Assembly: GCF_964340395.1 (NCBI RefSeq)
Contig: NC_135559.1
Location: 15,374,563-15,438,562 of the forward strand
DNA: 64,000 nucleotides
Source: Glandiceps talaboti
Taxonomy: Eukaryota > Hemichordata > Enteropneusta > Spengelidae
Reading direction: 5' to 3'
In this document: piece after piece, positions 33,430-43,079 of the stretch
Layout: each line of letters opens with the position of its first letter
Numbering within the stretch: the stretch's first letter is position 1
Program-made: the position numbers and the translations under genes
Notes under the pieces: generated by a model
Told to the model about the DNA's origin: nothing
The model's input: only the letters and a program-made list of their open reading frames with translations
Database searches by the model: none

Positions 33430-33745
33430 ACACTGTAGGGAGTGTTATGTACACTGAAACCTGTGACACAGGCGGTACACTGGGAAGCATTATGTACACT
33501 AAAACCTGTGACAAAAGTGGTACACTACAGGACCATCCATGCAGTCACACTTAGCACACCATATTGTACACTATATGGGGAACATTATGCACATTCAAAC
33601 TTTGCACAAAGATGGTACTCTGTGGGGAGCTCTATGCATATTCAAATTTATTGCAGAAATGGCATATGATATACTATGTAAACATGCATTCAAACCTAGC
33701 ACAAAGATGGTATAGTATTCAAGTTCATTTGCACATTTAAACCTA
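33430..33745. repeat. Dispersed repeat with internal repetition, copy 1
   Basis: Motifs tgggaagcattatgtacact, aaacctgtgacaaaagtggt and catgcattcaaacctagcac recur about every 60-90 bp. A homologous block is at 51985-52235, in the same orientation (gacaaaggtgg, ccatccacg, ttattacagaaatg). Confidence 0.75.
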
Positions 33746-34029
33746 GTACAAGGGTGAATGCTATGCATGGGAGCATATACACTTTTTAGCTTTTGATCAC
33801 AGAGAGATAAGCACAACTGTTTGATTTTTGTTGTGAATTATGACTTTGATATGAATCATATAATTACTATGAAATTATAGAATAAAATTGTTTCTACTAG
33901 ATGTGAGTAATTTCAATATTTTTGTGCGAGTTGTGTTTTTGTTCAAAATAAATATTGTACTCCTCATAATTATTAGCAATATGACAGAACCCCACGATGC
34001 AAAGAATGGCAAACTCAGTGATATTCACA

Positions 34030-34127
34030 CAAATACTTACAGTGTTCTCTGGCTGTACTTTCATTGGTTATTCAAGTGAGTGAAAGTGCAGCAGAAAACA
34101 CTGCAGGCATGAGTGCAAATACCCCAT
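34030..34127. repeat. Foldback element, gcactcatg family, copy 2
   Basis: The segment ttacagtgttctctgg ... aacactgcaggcatgagtgc followed by aaatacccc is the reverse complement of 8083-8165 with few changes, and is internally self-complementary. Confidence 0.8.
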
Positions 34128-34675
34128 TGTGTGTAGGCACTTCAAAGATGTTCTTCTACATGTATATACACCTCCATACTTACGATGCAAATACAATTTG
34201 GCCATATTTGATTTTGTCGCAAAAACAAAGTGATGTACGATGGACGATACAGTTCTGCTTCAATCACTTACCTGTCACTCAGTACAATAAGGCTACACTC
34301 ACTGTCTTTTCTCATTCAAGGCAATAAAATTTAAGGTCTTGTCTACTCACTCTCACAGCCCGCAAGACTATATACTCCAATACCCATTTCTCATTACCTC
34401 GCTGCTCGAAGTGGACAGCTTTCCTTTTCTAAATAATTGAGTACACTTCGAAGCCTTTTCATACAAGACTTCTCATTCCTACTCAAGTTAGTGAGTTTTT
34501 TGCATTGATTGCGTACTTCCATCAGGTTTTTGTATCCTTTTGCGATTGCTTTGGCACTGAGTGTGCGTTTATCATTGCATGTTAATGTTAGAGGTTGATG
34601 CTATTTGTTTATTGGGGCAGGTACCAGCATAACCGTTCCCTGATTACCATAGTTTTAAAATCAATTCTGTTGTTC

Positions 34676-34745
34676 ATAGTCTAGTTCCGATACAGTATCA
34701 TTACAATTTATACCTTCACTCACAGTATAGTCAAGGTTGTGATGA
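34676..34745. repeat. Isolated terminal repeat of the ccactcacagtatag family
   Basis: The segment tagtctagttccgatacagt through ccttcactcacagtatagtc matches 19871-19945 (reverse) and the ends of the MITE at 16536-16895. Confidence 0.65.
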
Positions 34746-34969
34746 AAGGTGTTAATTATGGTTCAGCCCCATAGTGAGCAAAGCACAACAGCGCATGTCA
34801 CTAGTAATAATGGACTGTCTTCACCGCTCATTAAATATTCATTTGGTACAGCTGTTTTTGATGATGTCCAATGTCCAACCAGGACTCCACTGCCAGTCCA
34901 TTTAAACTAAATCATGTGGGGACGCAACAACATAATCATGTTTATATGAACACAGAAGGGGGGGGGGGG

Positions 34970-35275
34970 GACTTTCATCAATTGGCTGAAACTCCAAGCT
35001 GTATGGGAAGCCCTATGAGCCTTCTCAGCTCAGATATGGAATCAGGATGTCATAAAATTGGACAATGCAACTGTGGTTGCATACATAAACAAACATGGAG
35101 GGACTCACTCCTAAACCTTGTGCATTCTTCTATGGCTGATGATCCACTGGTGCATGGAGAAAGGGATCAGAATCAGACCCTCACACATTCCAGGGAGGTG
35201 AAATCTTATAGCAGATGCCCTGTCAAGGAACAAAATCGTTCCAGCAGAGTGGATGTTAAATTGAAATGTACTAAA
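34970..35275 (+). pseudogene. DIRS-like (tyrosine-recombinase) retrotransposon RNase H remnant
   Basis: One plus-strand frame reads INWLKLQAVWEAL, then DNATVVAYINKHGGTHS, then HWCMEKGIRIRPSHIPGR and LIADALSRNKIVPAEW. The blocks D-N-x-T-x-V-A-Y-I-N-K-x-G-G-T-H-S, HIPG and ADxLSR are typical of the RNase H of DIRS-like retroelements. Three in-frame stops interrupt it, so it is dead. The apparent 155-residue open frame over the same stretch is in another frame and meaningless. No recombinase or terminal repeats are visible. Confidence 0.85.
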
Positions 35276-35439
35276 GGAGATATTCAACACACTGGACACT
35301 CCTCACATCAATATTTTTGGGACATCGACAAATGCTAAGCTTCCAATATACTTTGCACCCCGCCCAGATCCAAAAGCAGAAGTGACAGATGCTTTGTGAA
35401 CTTTGCAGAGTCACTGCTCATGACACACAAGCCTTAGCA

Positions 35440-35905
35440 TCATTGTGGGCACTGTTTTTGGGCTTGGAACCATTTGCTAGTCCACAAAAACATTATACCA
35501 AGATAGGTTTGGAAAGAGACTACCTTTACTTGTTGACCATTGTACAACCACTTTTCATATTTTCTTAGACTTCCACCCCTTCTAAATACAATAATTTTGG
35601 TTTTATCGATATTAACCGTTAGTTTCCATTTACAATAATATTCATGCAAATTGTTTAATAAACGTTGTAAACCTATCTTAGAAGTAATAACAAATGTGAG
35701 ATATTTTGAAAGCAGCCTTTTGGGCATCTCCAACAACATTCATCAGTTTTTATCTGAAAGACTTGGGAATGGATGGCGTGAACTTTGGTTTGGCAAGTGT
35801 AAACTCTAGGATGAAAGGAAAATAACTCTGGTGAGTAGTATGGTTCCCTTTAGTATAGAGAGTAACTACCCACCTCCTTTGGGGCTTATGATTCTGTGTT
35901 AGCCT
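35440..35905 (-). pseudogene. LINE reverse-transcriptase remnant plus flank, duplicate copy
   Basis: Minus-strand reading gives LQRLLNNLHEYYCKWKLTVN, then KTKIIVFRRGG and LYNGQ, the segment after the YxDD box in non-LTR (CR1/jockey-like) reverse transcriptases. It is followed by a frame break. The same DNA, including about 150 bp of non-LINE flank (gggaatggatgg, ctctaggatgaaaggaaaat, gtatagagagtaactaccca), recurs at 36985-37425, so a segment was duplicated. Confidence 0.85.
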
Positions 35906-36049
35906 AACGGCATTGAGTGACATCAACCAATCATTTATTCAGTACTGGTGGCCACTGGCCAAAAAAGTACAAACCTTATATATACAAAAAATGAACAGAT
36001 CACTAGAAAATACCAAATTTGACAGACCCTCAATAGGCTGTAGGGAAAA

Positions 36050-37270
36050 GTTTATATCTCTGAGTTTCTACTAGCATCTATTTCAAGTTTACTAGCATAA
36101 AAAAATATATCTACTAAGTTTTCTGAGAGTGTCAACCTTGCAAGATGACAGAAGTAATACAAATTTGTGTTGCAGTGGGGGATTATAAAAGTAATTAGCA
36201 ATATATTTTGACCTTATACAAGTATAAAATTGACATACAAGTAAAAAGTGGAATTCATCCTCTACTTGATTTAAATTACACATTTCACAAAGTCTCTCTA
36301 CTCTTGGAGTATCATTCCATGACCAGTTTCAATTTTTCAAAGTATGTGTTGAGGTTCTAAATCTACAAAGCATAAGTTTGAATATTAGTTTATCAAGAGA
36401 GGTTAAATAAAGTTCCAGAGACAATTCATTTTTAAATGAAGCATAAGAATCAAGTTTTCTAGACATATTCATACCTTGAGACCATAATTGTATATCAATA
36501 TCAATGCATCTCTTTAACTATTTGAAAAATTTCAATTCATCACCAACACCTTGTTTGTCCCATACCTCCCCAAAGCCATAGCTTTGGAGTAAATGTCTAA
36601 GATCTCTAGCCCAAAAATCATATTTAACTAGGTCAATTTTACTTAAATGAAAATTGTAACATCTGCATACAAGTCTTTCATCATCCATTTTCAAAGTCCT
36701 CAACTAATATTTTACAATTCTACAGTATCTATAAACCTTTAAGGTAACTCTTCCCAACTCTCCTCTTATGGTGATGATAGGGGTGTTGCTGTACAATTGC
36801 AGTATGTAACGTAACATCTTGTTGCGTCAGCAGGATGGAAACCCCACACTACAGAGCCATAAAGGAGAATTGGCAGAATTTTACAATAAAAATTTTTCAA
36901 AGCTACATTATCGGGTTGAGTACCATATCTATGCAGACTACGTATCAAAACTGTATAGAACTCTATTTGCTTGTTCACTTAAAGTTTTTGGGCTTGGAAC
37001 CATTTGCCAGTTCATCAAAACATTATACCAAGATAGCTTTGGATAGAGAATACATTTACTTGTTGACCATTGTACAACCACTTTTCATGTTTTCTTAGAC
37101 TTCCACCCCTTTTAAAATGCAATAATTTTGGTTTGATCAATATTAACCGTTAGTTTCCATTTGCAACAATAGTCATGAAACCTATCTTAGAAGTACTAAC
37201 AAATGTGAGATATTTTGAAAGCAGCCTTTTGGGCGTCTCCAACAACATTCATCCGTTTTTATCTGAAAGA
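36050..37270 (-). pseudogene. LINE 3' ORF2 remnant (RT end to C-terminal domain)
   Basis: In 5' to 3' order on the minus strand: the post-YxDD segment (about 37230-37000, degraded), ILPILLYGSVVWGF (about 36900-36860), a middle region (36703-36518, with WARDLRHLL) and the C-terminal CNLNQVEDEFHFLLVC motif (36283 onward, with IRSKYIANYF). This order is that of CR1/jockey-type LINEs. Several frame breaks; no 5' end and no endonuclease. A second copy of the terminal part lies at 41640-42080. Confidence 0.88.
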
Positions 37271-37425
37271 CTTGGGAATGGATGGAGTGAACTTTGGTTT
37301 GGCAAGTGTAAACTCTAGGATGAAAGGAAAATAACTCTGGTGAGTAGTATGGTTCCTTTAGTATAGAGAGTAACTACCCACCTCAATTTGGCCTTTTGAT
37401 TCTGTGTTAGCCTAATTGTATTGAG
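36985..37425. repeat. Second copy of the 35455-35905 segment
   Basis: The segment tttttgggcttggaaccatt ... agtataga..gtaactacccacctc repeats 35455-35880 at high identity in the same orientation, with small indels (for example tttaaaatgcaataat versus tctaaatacaataat). The copies are about 1.53 kb apart and flank the LINE remnant, so this looks like a partial tandem segmental duplication rather than two insertions. Confidence 0.85.
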
Positions 37426-38179
37426 TGACAGGTAAGTGTGGGATTGATGCAGAATAGAAGTCTCTTGAAAGAAACCCTTTTCTGCGAGATCACATACTTA
37501 CCCATCACTGCTCCCATCCACCTCCCCACTCAGTTAATAATTAGTATTGAGTTTGAACGGGAGTTTAAGTAAGTGGTGCAATATGAGTATAACTGATATA
37601 TCAAACAGCTCACAATTGTCATGGTTTTAATAGTCATGTGATGTGACAGTCTTTGAAAAGTCATACTAGTCTTATAATTTATGAATAGATTTTAACATGT
37701 CCTACCTACCCAATACATATGTACAAATAGTTTATATGCATTGCAGGTAGCATTATACAAGCAATTTAGGGATCTTTTCCTTGGAAGATCTAAAATGCGA
37801 CTAAATATTTTGAGTTTGTTGTATTTCACTGTTTGCTATCATGACACATCCACTGCAGGAACAACAGTGACATTTGCATTGCTATTCCAGTCATCCTCAG
37901 TGTATAGTCACCAGAACTTGTCATTGGTTAAGTACAAAATTTTGCTATTTAAATATAGTATGTGTCTATGAAAGTGTAAAACACAAAATTCAGAAAGTGA
38001 TCTTAAGTGCATAATTTTCCTCAAGAACAGAAAAACACACAAAAAAATTCTTTTACAAATACATATAGTGCCAATAGCATTGTAGCACAATTGTATTTGG
38101 CTGTTGCTATGGGCATAATCTTGTTGCTAGGCATATTTGCTTACATGTTTGGTATCTTTATAGTTTAACTACCCATTGT
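37426..38179. other. Intergenic, nothing identified
   Basis: No domain-bearing open frame. The plus-strand frame at 37741-37971 has no recognisable homology or splice context that I can support. Confidence 0.45.
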
Positions 38180-38295
38180 GTTCCTTCAAATGTCTTCTTT
38201 TGTGAGTTCTACTTTGAGTTAAACCCTTTCACATTCTTTGTACACAAATGGTCATTCATTCTTATGTATCCTCTTGTGGTTCTTCATAGTGTGAC
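38180..38295 (-). pseudogene. Relic C2H2 zinc-finger sequence
   Basis: The minus strand retains AATGAATGACCATTTGTGTA, which is the NE-PFV linker with a stop, then AAAGAATGTGAAAGGGTTT, matching the KECGKGF coding pattern of the intact gene upstream at 38953-41355. Stops and indels throughout. It lies about 0.65 kb downstream of the intact gene's stop. Confidence 0.75.
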
Positions 38296-38310
38296 TTTGA
38301 TTTAATATTT

Positions 38311-38440
38311 GGTCATTACCCAATATCACCTCTTTCTTCATTGTATTGCCACGAGTGCCATTTTCGCAACATGATGAGTCATTACATGGGTATCATGTTG
38401 GCACTCATGGTGATCGTAGCGCTGATATTGGGTAATAACC
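38311..38440. repeat. Foldback element of 130 bp
   Basis: Outer arms are ggtcattacccaatatcacc and gctgatattgggtaataacc. Inner arms are gagtgccattttcgcaacatgat and atcatgttggcactc. The hairpin is interrupted only by short bulges. It sits between two relic zinc-finger stretches. Confidence 0.85.
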
Positions 38441-38809
38441 GATTTATCATATGCCGATGCTCAGAAATTCAAAGAGCATACATGAACAATAAAATGCTCA
38501 CAGCCTACTATTTGCTTTGAGCCTTTTTGCATCGTGCAACTCTATTGTCAGGTGACATTCACATGCACAGTCTGCTGACTGTATCAACTTGCTTTGGAGA
38601 AATGTTTAACTGTTGGTCAACTTTTATCAGAATTTGTAGTAATGTATAATTATTTTGATATACATTTTGGTAGTAATGTAGGTCCTCTAAAAGTTTCCAA
38701 AAATGCTTTCAACTATACTAAATAAAACATATGGTCGAAAGTTATTGTAACTTCTGTAGTACTGTAGATATTTTCATCAAAATTTCCATTTTGAAAGACA
38801 TGTCAATGT

Positions 38810-38952
38810 TGTGGCCATACATGATAACATCGACAAAGAAGATCTGCGAATGTTTTGTTTGTTTATGCTCTTTTTATTTGTGTGGATCCTCATATGTGCA
38901 GAGTGCTACCAGGAGCAAAGCCTTAGCCACAGTCTTTACAGCAAATGGCCGT
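38810..38952 (-). pseudogene. Frameshifted extra C-terminal zinc finger
   Basis: Directly after the stop of the zinc-finger gene, the minus strand continues with linker and finger sequence (AATGAACGGCCATTTGC, TGTAAAGACTGTGG, GGCTTTGCTCCTGGTAGC, ATCCACACAAAT) but in another frame and with further stops. A 2-nt loss in the linker (CACAAATGAACGG, where sister linkers have CACACAAATGAACGG) ended the protein early. Confidence 0.85.
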
Positions 38953-41355
38953 TCATTTGTGGATCCTCATGTGTGCTTTAAGACGCTGATTTTCATTAAA
39001 CCCTTTACCACATTCTTTACACAGAAATGGTCTTTCATTTGTGTGGAGTCTCATGTGTGTTTTCAAATTGCCACTTTGAGTAAACCTTTTACCACACTCT
39101 TTACATGCATATGGTTTTTCATTTGTGTGGATCTTAATGTGCTCTTTCAAAATGCTATAACGAGTAAACCCTTTACCACACTCTTTACATACAAATGGTC
39201 TCTCATTTGTGTGGCTCCTCATGTGTGTTGTCAAATTGCCTCTTTGCGTAAACCCTTTACCACACTCTTTACACTCATATAATGGTCTGTTATCCATGTG
39301 GATCTTTGTGTGAATTTTCAGACTGCTACCATGAGTAAACCCTTTTCCACACTCTTTACACATATATGGTCTTTCCTTTGTGTGGCTCCTCATGTGTGCA
39401 TTCAAACTGCCGCTTTGAATAAACCCTTTACCACATTCTTTACACGTATGTGGTCTTTCATTTGTGTGGATCTTCATGTGGCCTTTCAGAGCGCTACCGG
39501 TAGTAAAATCCTTACCACACTCTTTACACACACATGGTCTTTCATTTGTGTGGGTCCCCATGTGTCTTTTCAAAGTGCTGCTTTGAGTAAATCTTTTACC
39601 ACACTCTTTACACACATATGGTCTTTGATTTGTGTTCATCCTCACATGCTCTTTCAGAGCGCTATTACGAACAAATCCTTTGCCACAGTTTTTACATACA
39701 TATGGTCGTTCATTTGTATGGATTCTCATGTGTACCTTAAGATTCTGCTTTTCATTAAACCCTTTGCCACACTCTTTACACACATATGGTCTTTCATTTG
39801 TGTGGATCCTCATGTGTATTTTCAAATTGCCGTTGTGACTAAACCTTTTACCACACTCTTTACATGCATATGGTTTTTCATTTGTGTGGATCTTCATGTG
39901 GTCTTTCAGAATGTTACCATAGTTAAACCCTTTACCACACACTTTACACACATATGGTCTTTCATTTGTATGGCCCCTCATGTGTATTTTCAAATTGCTG
40001 CTTTGAGTAAATCTTTTACCACACTCTTTACATGCATATGGTCTTTCATTCGTGTGGATCCTCGCGTGCTCTTTCAGAACGCTACCACGAGCAAATCCTT
40101 CACCATACTCTTTACACACAAATGGTCGTTCACTTGCATGTTTTTTCTGATAGCAACTATGGTAAAACACTTGTTCACACTCTTTACATGCAATCAGTCT
40201 ATTCTTAAATGGGCTTACCATATATACATTCACATGACTTTCATCATTAACATTTATACCAGGTATGTTAATTTTGATTTTGGACTGATAATCACATGAG
40301 GTAGTCTCTATGTGTGTTTCCAGTGAGTGACTCTGACAAACAGTTTCATCACACTCTGTTTGAATACTTGAACAGCTTCTATCTGTCCTTTGTAAATGAA
40401 GTTTCTGGTTCACATTCTTATCATGTTCATCTTCTGGTATTTGACCACGAGTAAAATCTACTTGTTCTATCTTAATAGGGAAGGGATTCTCAGATCCACT
40501 CATACACTTTTTTTGTCCTAGTGTGGACAAGTTGTTCTCTGAGTCTACTCCTCCAGATAGTTGTTCAGCAGCCTTGACATTGATAGTTTGGTCAGGACAG
40601 TGTTCTCCATTATTTTTTGATTCTTCACTGATTACACTCCAGTAACTATAAGCAGAGTTAATAACATGTTCCTCATCTTCTATCTTTACTTGTATATCCT
40701 CCTTCACTTTGTCATTGGAAGAGATATTTCTTGTATCCAGCTTTAATATGGTGTCAGTGCTGACTGGCCTCAGTTCATTTGAATAATGCATATTTATCAA
40801 ATCACATCTACTGGCATCATATTGACTCCTGTTGTTTACATAGTCTTCCTGTTGTACTGTCATTTTCTTTTTCACTTGTGTCTGCTCTTCAGCTTTGACT
40901 GAGATAGATTCATTAGGACAGTACGGAGAATCCATCATGTTACACATGGTGTCATTATTTTGCTGACTATGAAGAGAGTGGTTGTTCTCACATTGTTCTT
41001 CATATCTGACTGAGATGTGTTCAGTAGGACAATAACAGGAATCCATCACATTACACATGGTGTCGTTATTTTGCTGACTGTGAAGAGAGTGGTTGTTCTC
41101 AGATTGTTCTTCATATTTGACTGAGATGTGTTCAGTAGGACAATAACAGGAATCCATCACATTACACATGGTGTCGTTATTTTGCTGACTGTGAAGAGAG
41201 TGGTTGTTCTCACGTTGTTCTTCATGTTTGACTGAGATAGGTTCACTAGGACAATAAGAGGAATCTACCACATTACACATGATACCATTTTCTTGCTGAC
41301 TGTGAAGTTGATCATTGTTTGTAGAATCTTCTTCCTTGACTACAATTTTGTCCAT
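38953..41355 (-). CDS. C2H2 zinc-finger protein, 800 residues, one long coding exon
   Basis: Residues 1-370 are acidic and low in structure; residues about 390-800 are a C2H2 array of 15 units. Twelve are intact (CKECGKxF...LKxHMxxH with TNERPY linkers). Unit 1 (CKECEQVF) is incomplete, unit 2 has Tyr for its second Cys (CKEYGEGF), and unit 7 ends in Asn instead of His (HVRMN). The N-terminus contains about four copies of a 37-residue repeat ([20 protein letters not shown] then [15 protein letters not shown]) and many psi-K-x-E sumoylation-type motifs (VKHE, VKYE, VKAE, VKIE, IKIE). No KRAB, SCAN, BTB or ZAD domain is seen. It is probably a nuclear DNA-binding regulator; target unknown. An acceptor-like TTTTAACAG lies upstream at about 41395, so a 5' non-coding exon is likely. 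The protein ends at a frameshift relic of a further finger. Confidence 0.93.
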   Translation of the reverse strand: MDKIVVKEEDSTNNDQLHSQQENGIMCNVVDSSYCPSEPISVKHEEQRENNHSLHSQQNNDTMCNVMDSCYCPTEHISVKYEEQSENNHSLHSQQNNDTMCNVMDSCYCPTEHISVRYEEQCENNHSLHSQQNNDTMCNMMDSPYCPNESISVKAEEQTQVKKKMTVQQEDYVNNRSQYDASRCDLINMHYSNELRPVSTDTILKLDTRNISSNDKVKEDIQVKIEDEEHVINSAYSYWSVISEESKNNGEHCPDQTINVKAAEQLSGGVDSENNLSTLGQKKCMSGSENPFPIKIEQVDFTRGQIPEDEHDKNVNQKLHLQRTDRSCSSIQTECDETVCQSHSLETHIETTSCDYQSKIKINIPGINVNDESHVNVYMVSPFKNRLIACKECEQVFYHSCYQKKHASERPFVCKEYGEGFARGSVLKEHARIHTNERPYACKECGKRFTQSSNLKIHMRGHTNERPYVCKVCGKGFNYGNILKDHMKIHTNEKPYACKECGKRFSHNGNLKIHMRIHTNERPYVCKECGKGFNEKQNLKVHMRIHTNERPYVCKNCGKGFVRNSALKEHVRMNTNQRPYVCKECGKRFTQSSTLKRHMGTHTNERPCVCKECGKDFTTGSALKGHMKIHTNERPHTCKECGKGFIQSGSLNAHMRSHTKERPYMCKECGKGFTHGSSLKIHTKIHMDNRPLYECKECGKGFTQRGNLTTHMRSHTNERPFVCKECGKGFTRYSILKEHIKIHTNEKPYACKECGKRFTQSGNLKTHMRLHTNERPFLCKECGKGFNENQRLKAHMRIHK
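40890..41320 (-). repeat. Coding minisatellite, 111-bp unit, in the zinc-finger gene
   Basis: About four in-frame units (the first and last diverged) encode the 37-residue repeats. The DNA cores ttgctgactgtgaagagagt and gtgttcagtaggacaataac are nearly identical between the two central units, showing recent expansion or homogenisation. Confidence 0.88.
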
Positions 41356-41639
41356 GTCTTGAGGACAGTAGTATGATCACCAAACCAGTCAAGTATCTGT
41401 TAAAACAGAAAATAAGTTTTGAAAATCAATTGTATTATTGGTTAGTCTTGCTTCATGGAAATTAACATATTGTACCATACAAAGAGTATTGTCATGTTTG
41501 TTGTGTATCATTCGTTGTGTGTACATTAACCCTTTAATGACTATTTAGTTTCTGTAACAATTCTATCAACAATAACATGCCCCACTTATGTAACAAACAC
41601 CAAAATCTGTTCATAATCTGAAAATGGCAATGAATATTA

Positions 41640-42085
41640 ATCAATTGTTTATTCAGTACTGTTGGCCACCAGACAAAAAAGACAAACCTTAAATATACAA
41701 AAATGAACGGATCACTAGAAAATATCAAATTTGTCAGGCCCTTTGTATCTCAGAGTTTCTACTAGCATCTTTTCTAAGTTTAATAGCATAAAATATATAT
41801 CTACTAAGTTGTCTGAGAGTGTCAACCTTTCGAGACGACAGAAGTAATATAAATTTGTGTTGCAGTGGGGGATTATAAAAGTAATTGGCAATATATTTTG
41901 ACTTTATACAAGTATAAAATGGACATACATAGTAAGAAGTGGAATTCATCCTCTACTTGATTTAAATTACACATTTCACAAAGTCTCTCTACTCTTTGAG
42001 TATCATTCCAATGACCAGTTTCAATTTTCAAAGTATGTATTGAGGTTCAAAATTTACAAAGCATCAGTTTGAATATGGCAATGAA
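41640..42085 (-). pseudogene. LINE C-terminal remnant, second copy
   Basis: Matches 35930-36400: tttattcagtact(g)gtggccac, acaagtataaaat(t/g)gacatac, gattataaaagtaatt(a/g)gca and catcctctacttgatttaaa. The minus strand encodes the KYIANYFYNPPLQHKF segment. Frame breaks are present. Confidence 0.85.
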
Positions 42086-43079
42086 TATGTGTACATGTAC
42101 ACTTGAATGATATGAAATCCTAAATAATTCAAAATGGCTGCCGCTTTTGTTGTCGGTACTTGGAGAATTGAATTTTTACTGTTTTTTTTTCAGAGTAAAA
42201 AAACATCAATGGCGGGAGGAAGGGGACACCTAGATGCAGTACTGTAGCATTTTCACTACTCTACTCTCGGTCCTACACTAGAACCACTACAGATCCATCG
42301 TGTGTATGCTCCCATAAAAATGTGCTCAGGATCCTGAATACGTACTCAAACTGTTTTTTTTTTGTACACAATATCCTTCACCTCCTTGAAAGTCAAGCAT
42401 ATTCTATGTCATTGTCTATAAATGTGTCACTCTCGATCAAATTAATGCTTCCTCAATGTTATTTTCAAATGGAAATTGTAACTATATTCTCGATGTTTCA
42501 TCTAATTTTTTAAATAAGGCGTACATGTTGACTAATACTACATGCATGCTCCAGAAACTAGAATGACATCATAATAAGGTACTGGTCCAACGGACCAGAC
42601 AAGGTAAAATTTGTGTGGTCCTCCAAAAAAAATCGCTAGTCCCAGGCCCAGGACCAGTGGATTTGTTCACCCCTGAATGTAATTTTCGGCAAGTTTGATT
42701 TTCTTCTGTCTCAATAAGTCATGGATGCAAGAAATCCCACTTTTTACCCTAACCTTGGAATGACATTGTATTTTGACATGAAGGAATTAGCATTTCACAG
42801 CTTCACATAACTACAAATACAGAGCTGACTAGTGCTCCCAGGCATCACTCACTTCAGAAGCCAATGCTGTGTCACATAGTCTTTGCTACCTGATGTGAGC
42901 TCTAAGATTTTCTACAAAATCAAGATCATTGTGTACTTAGTATACACTGCAATTGCTAATTCATGTCGATTGTGTATTCACTGTCACTGATATGACATAA
43001 TACTCCGTATTTGCAACTTAGATAGTGTAGAAGTTCACTGTCATTATAGTCGGTATTTACAGTAGATAGCATAGAAATT
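42086..43079. other. Intergenic, no gene identified
   Basis: Upstream of the zinc-finger gene; may contain its promoter. One ATG-led plus-strand stretch at 42134 (MAAAFVVGTW) is short and unsupported. Nothing else stands out. Confidence 0.45.

Noticed and set aside
34871-35338. 155-codon plus-strand frame
   Set aside because: It overlaps the DIRS-like RNase H relic but in a different frame; the conserved motifs are in the other, stop-containing frame.
39298-40299. 333-codon plus-strand open frame (and 38731-39282) opposite the zinc-finger gene
   Set aside because: It is the antisense shadow of the repeated finger codons; the Phe/Thr/Leu periodicity follows the 84-bp finger unit.
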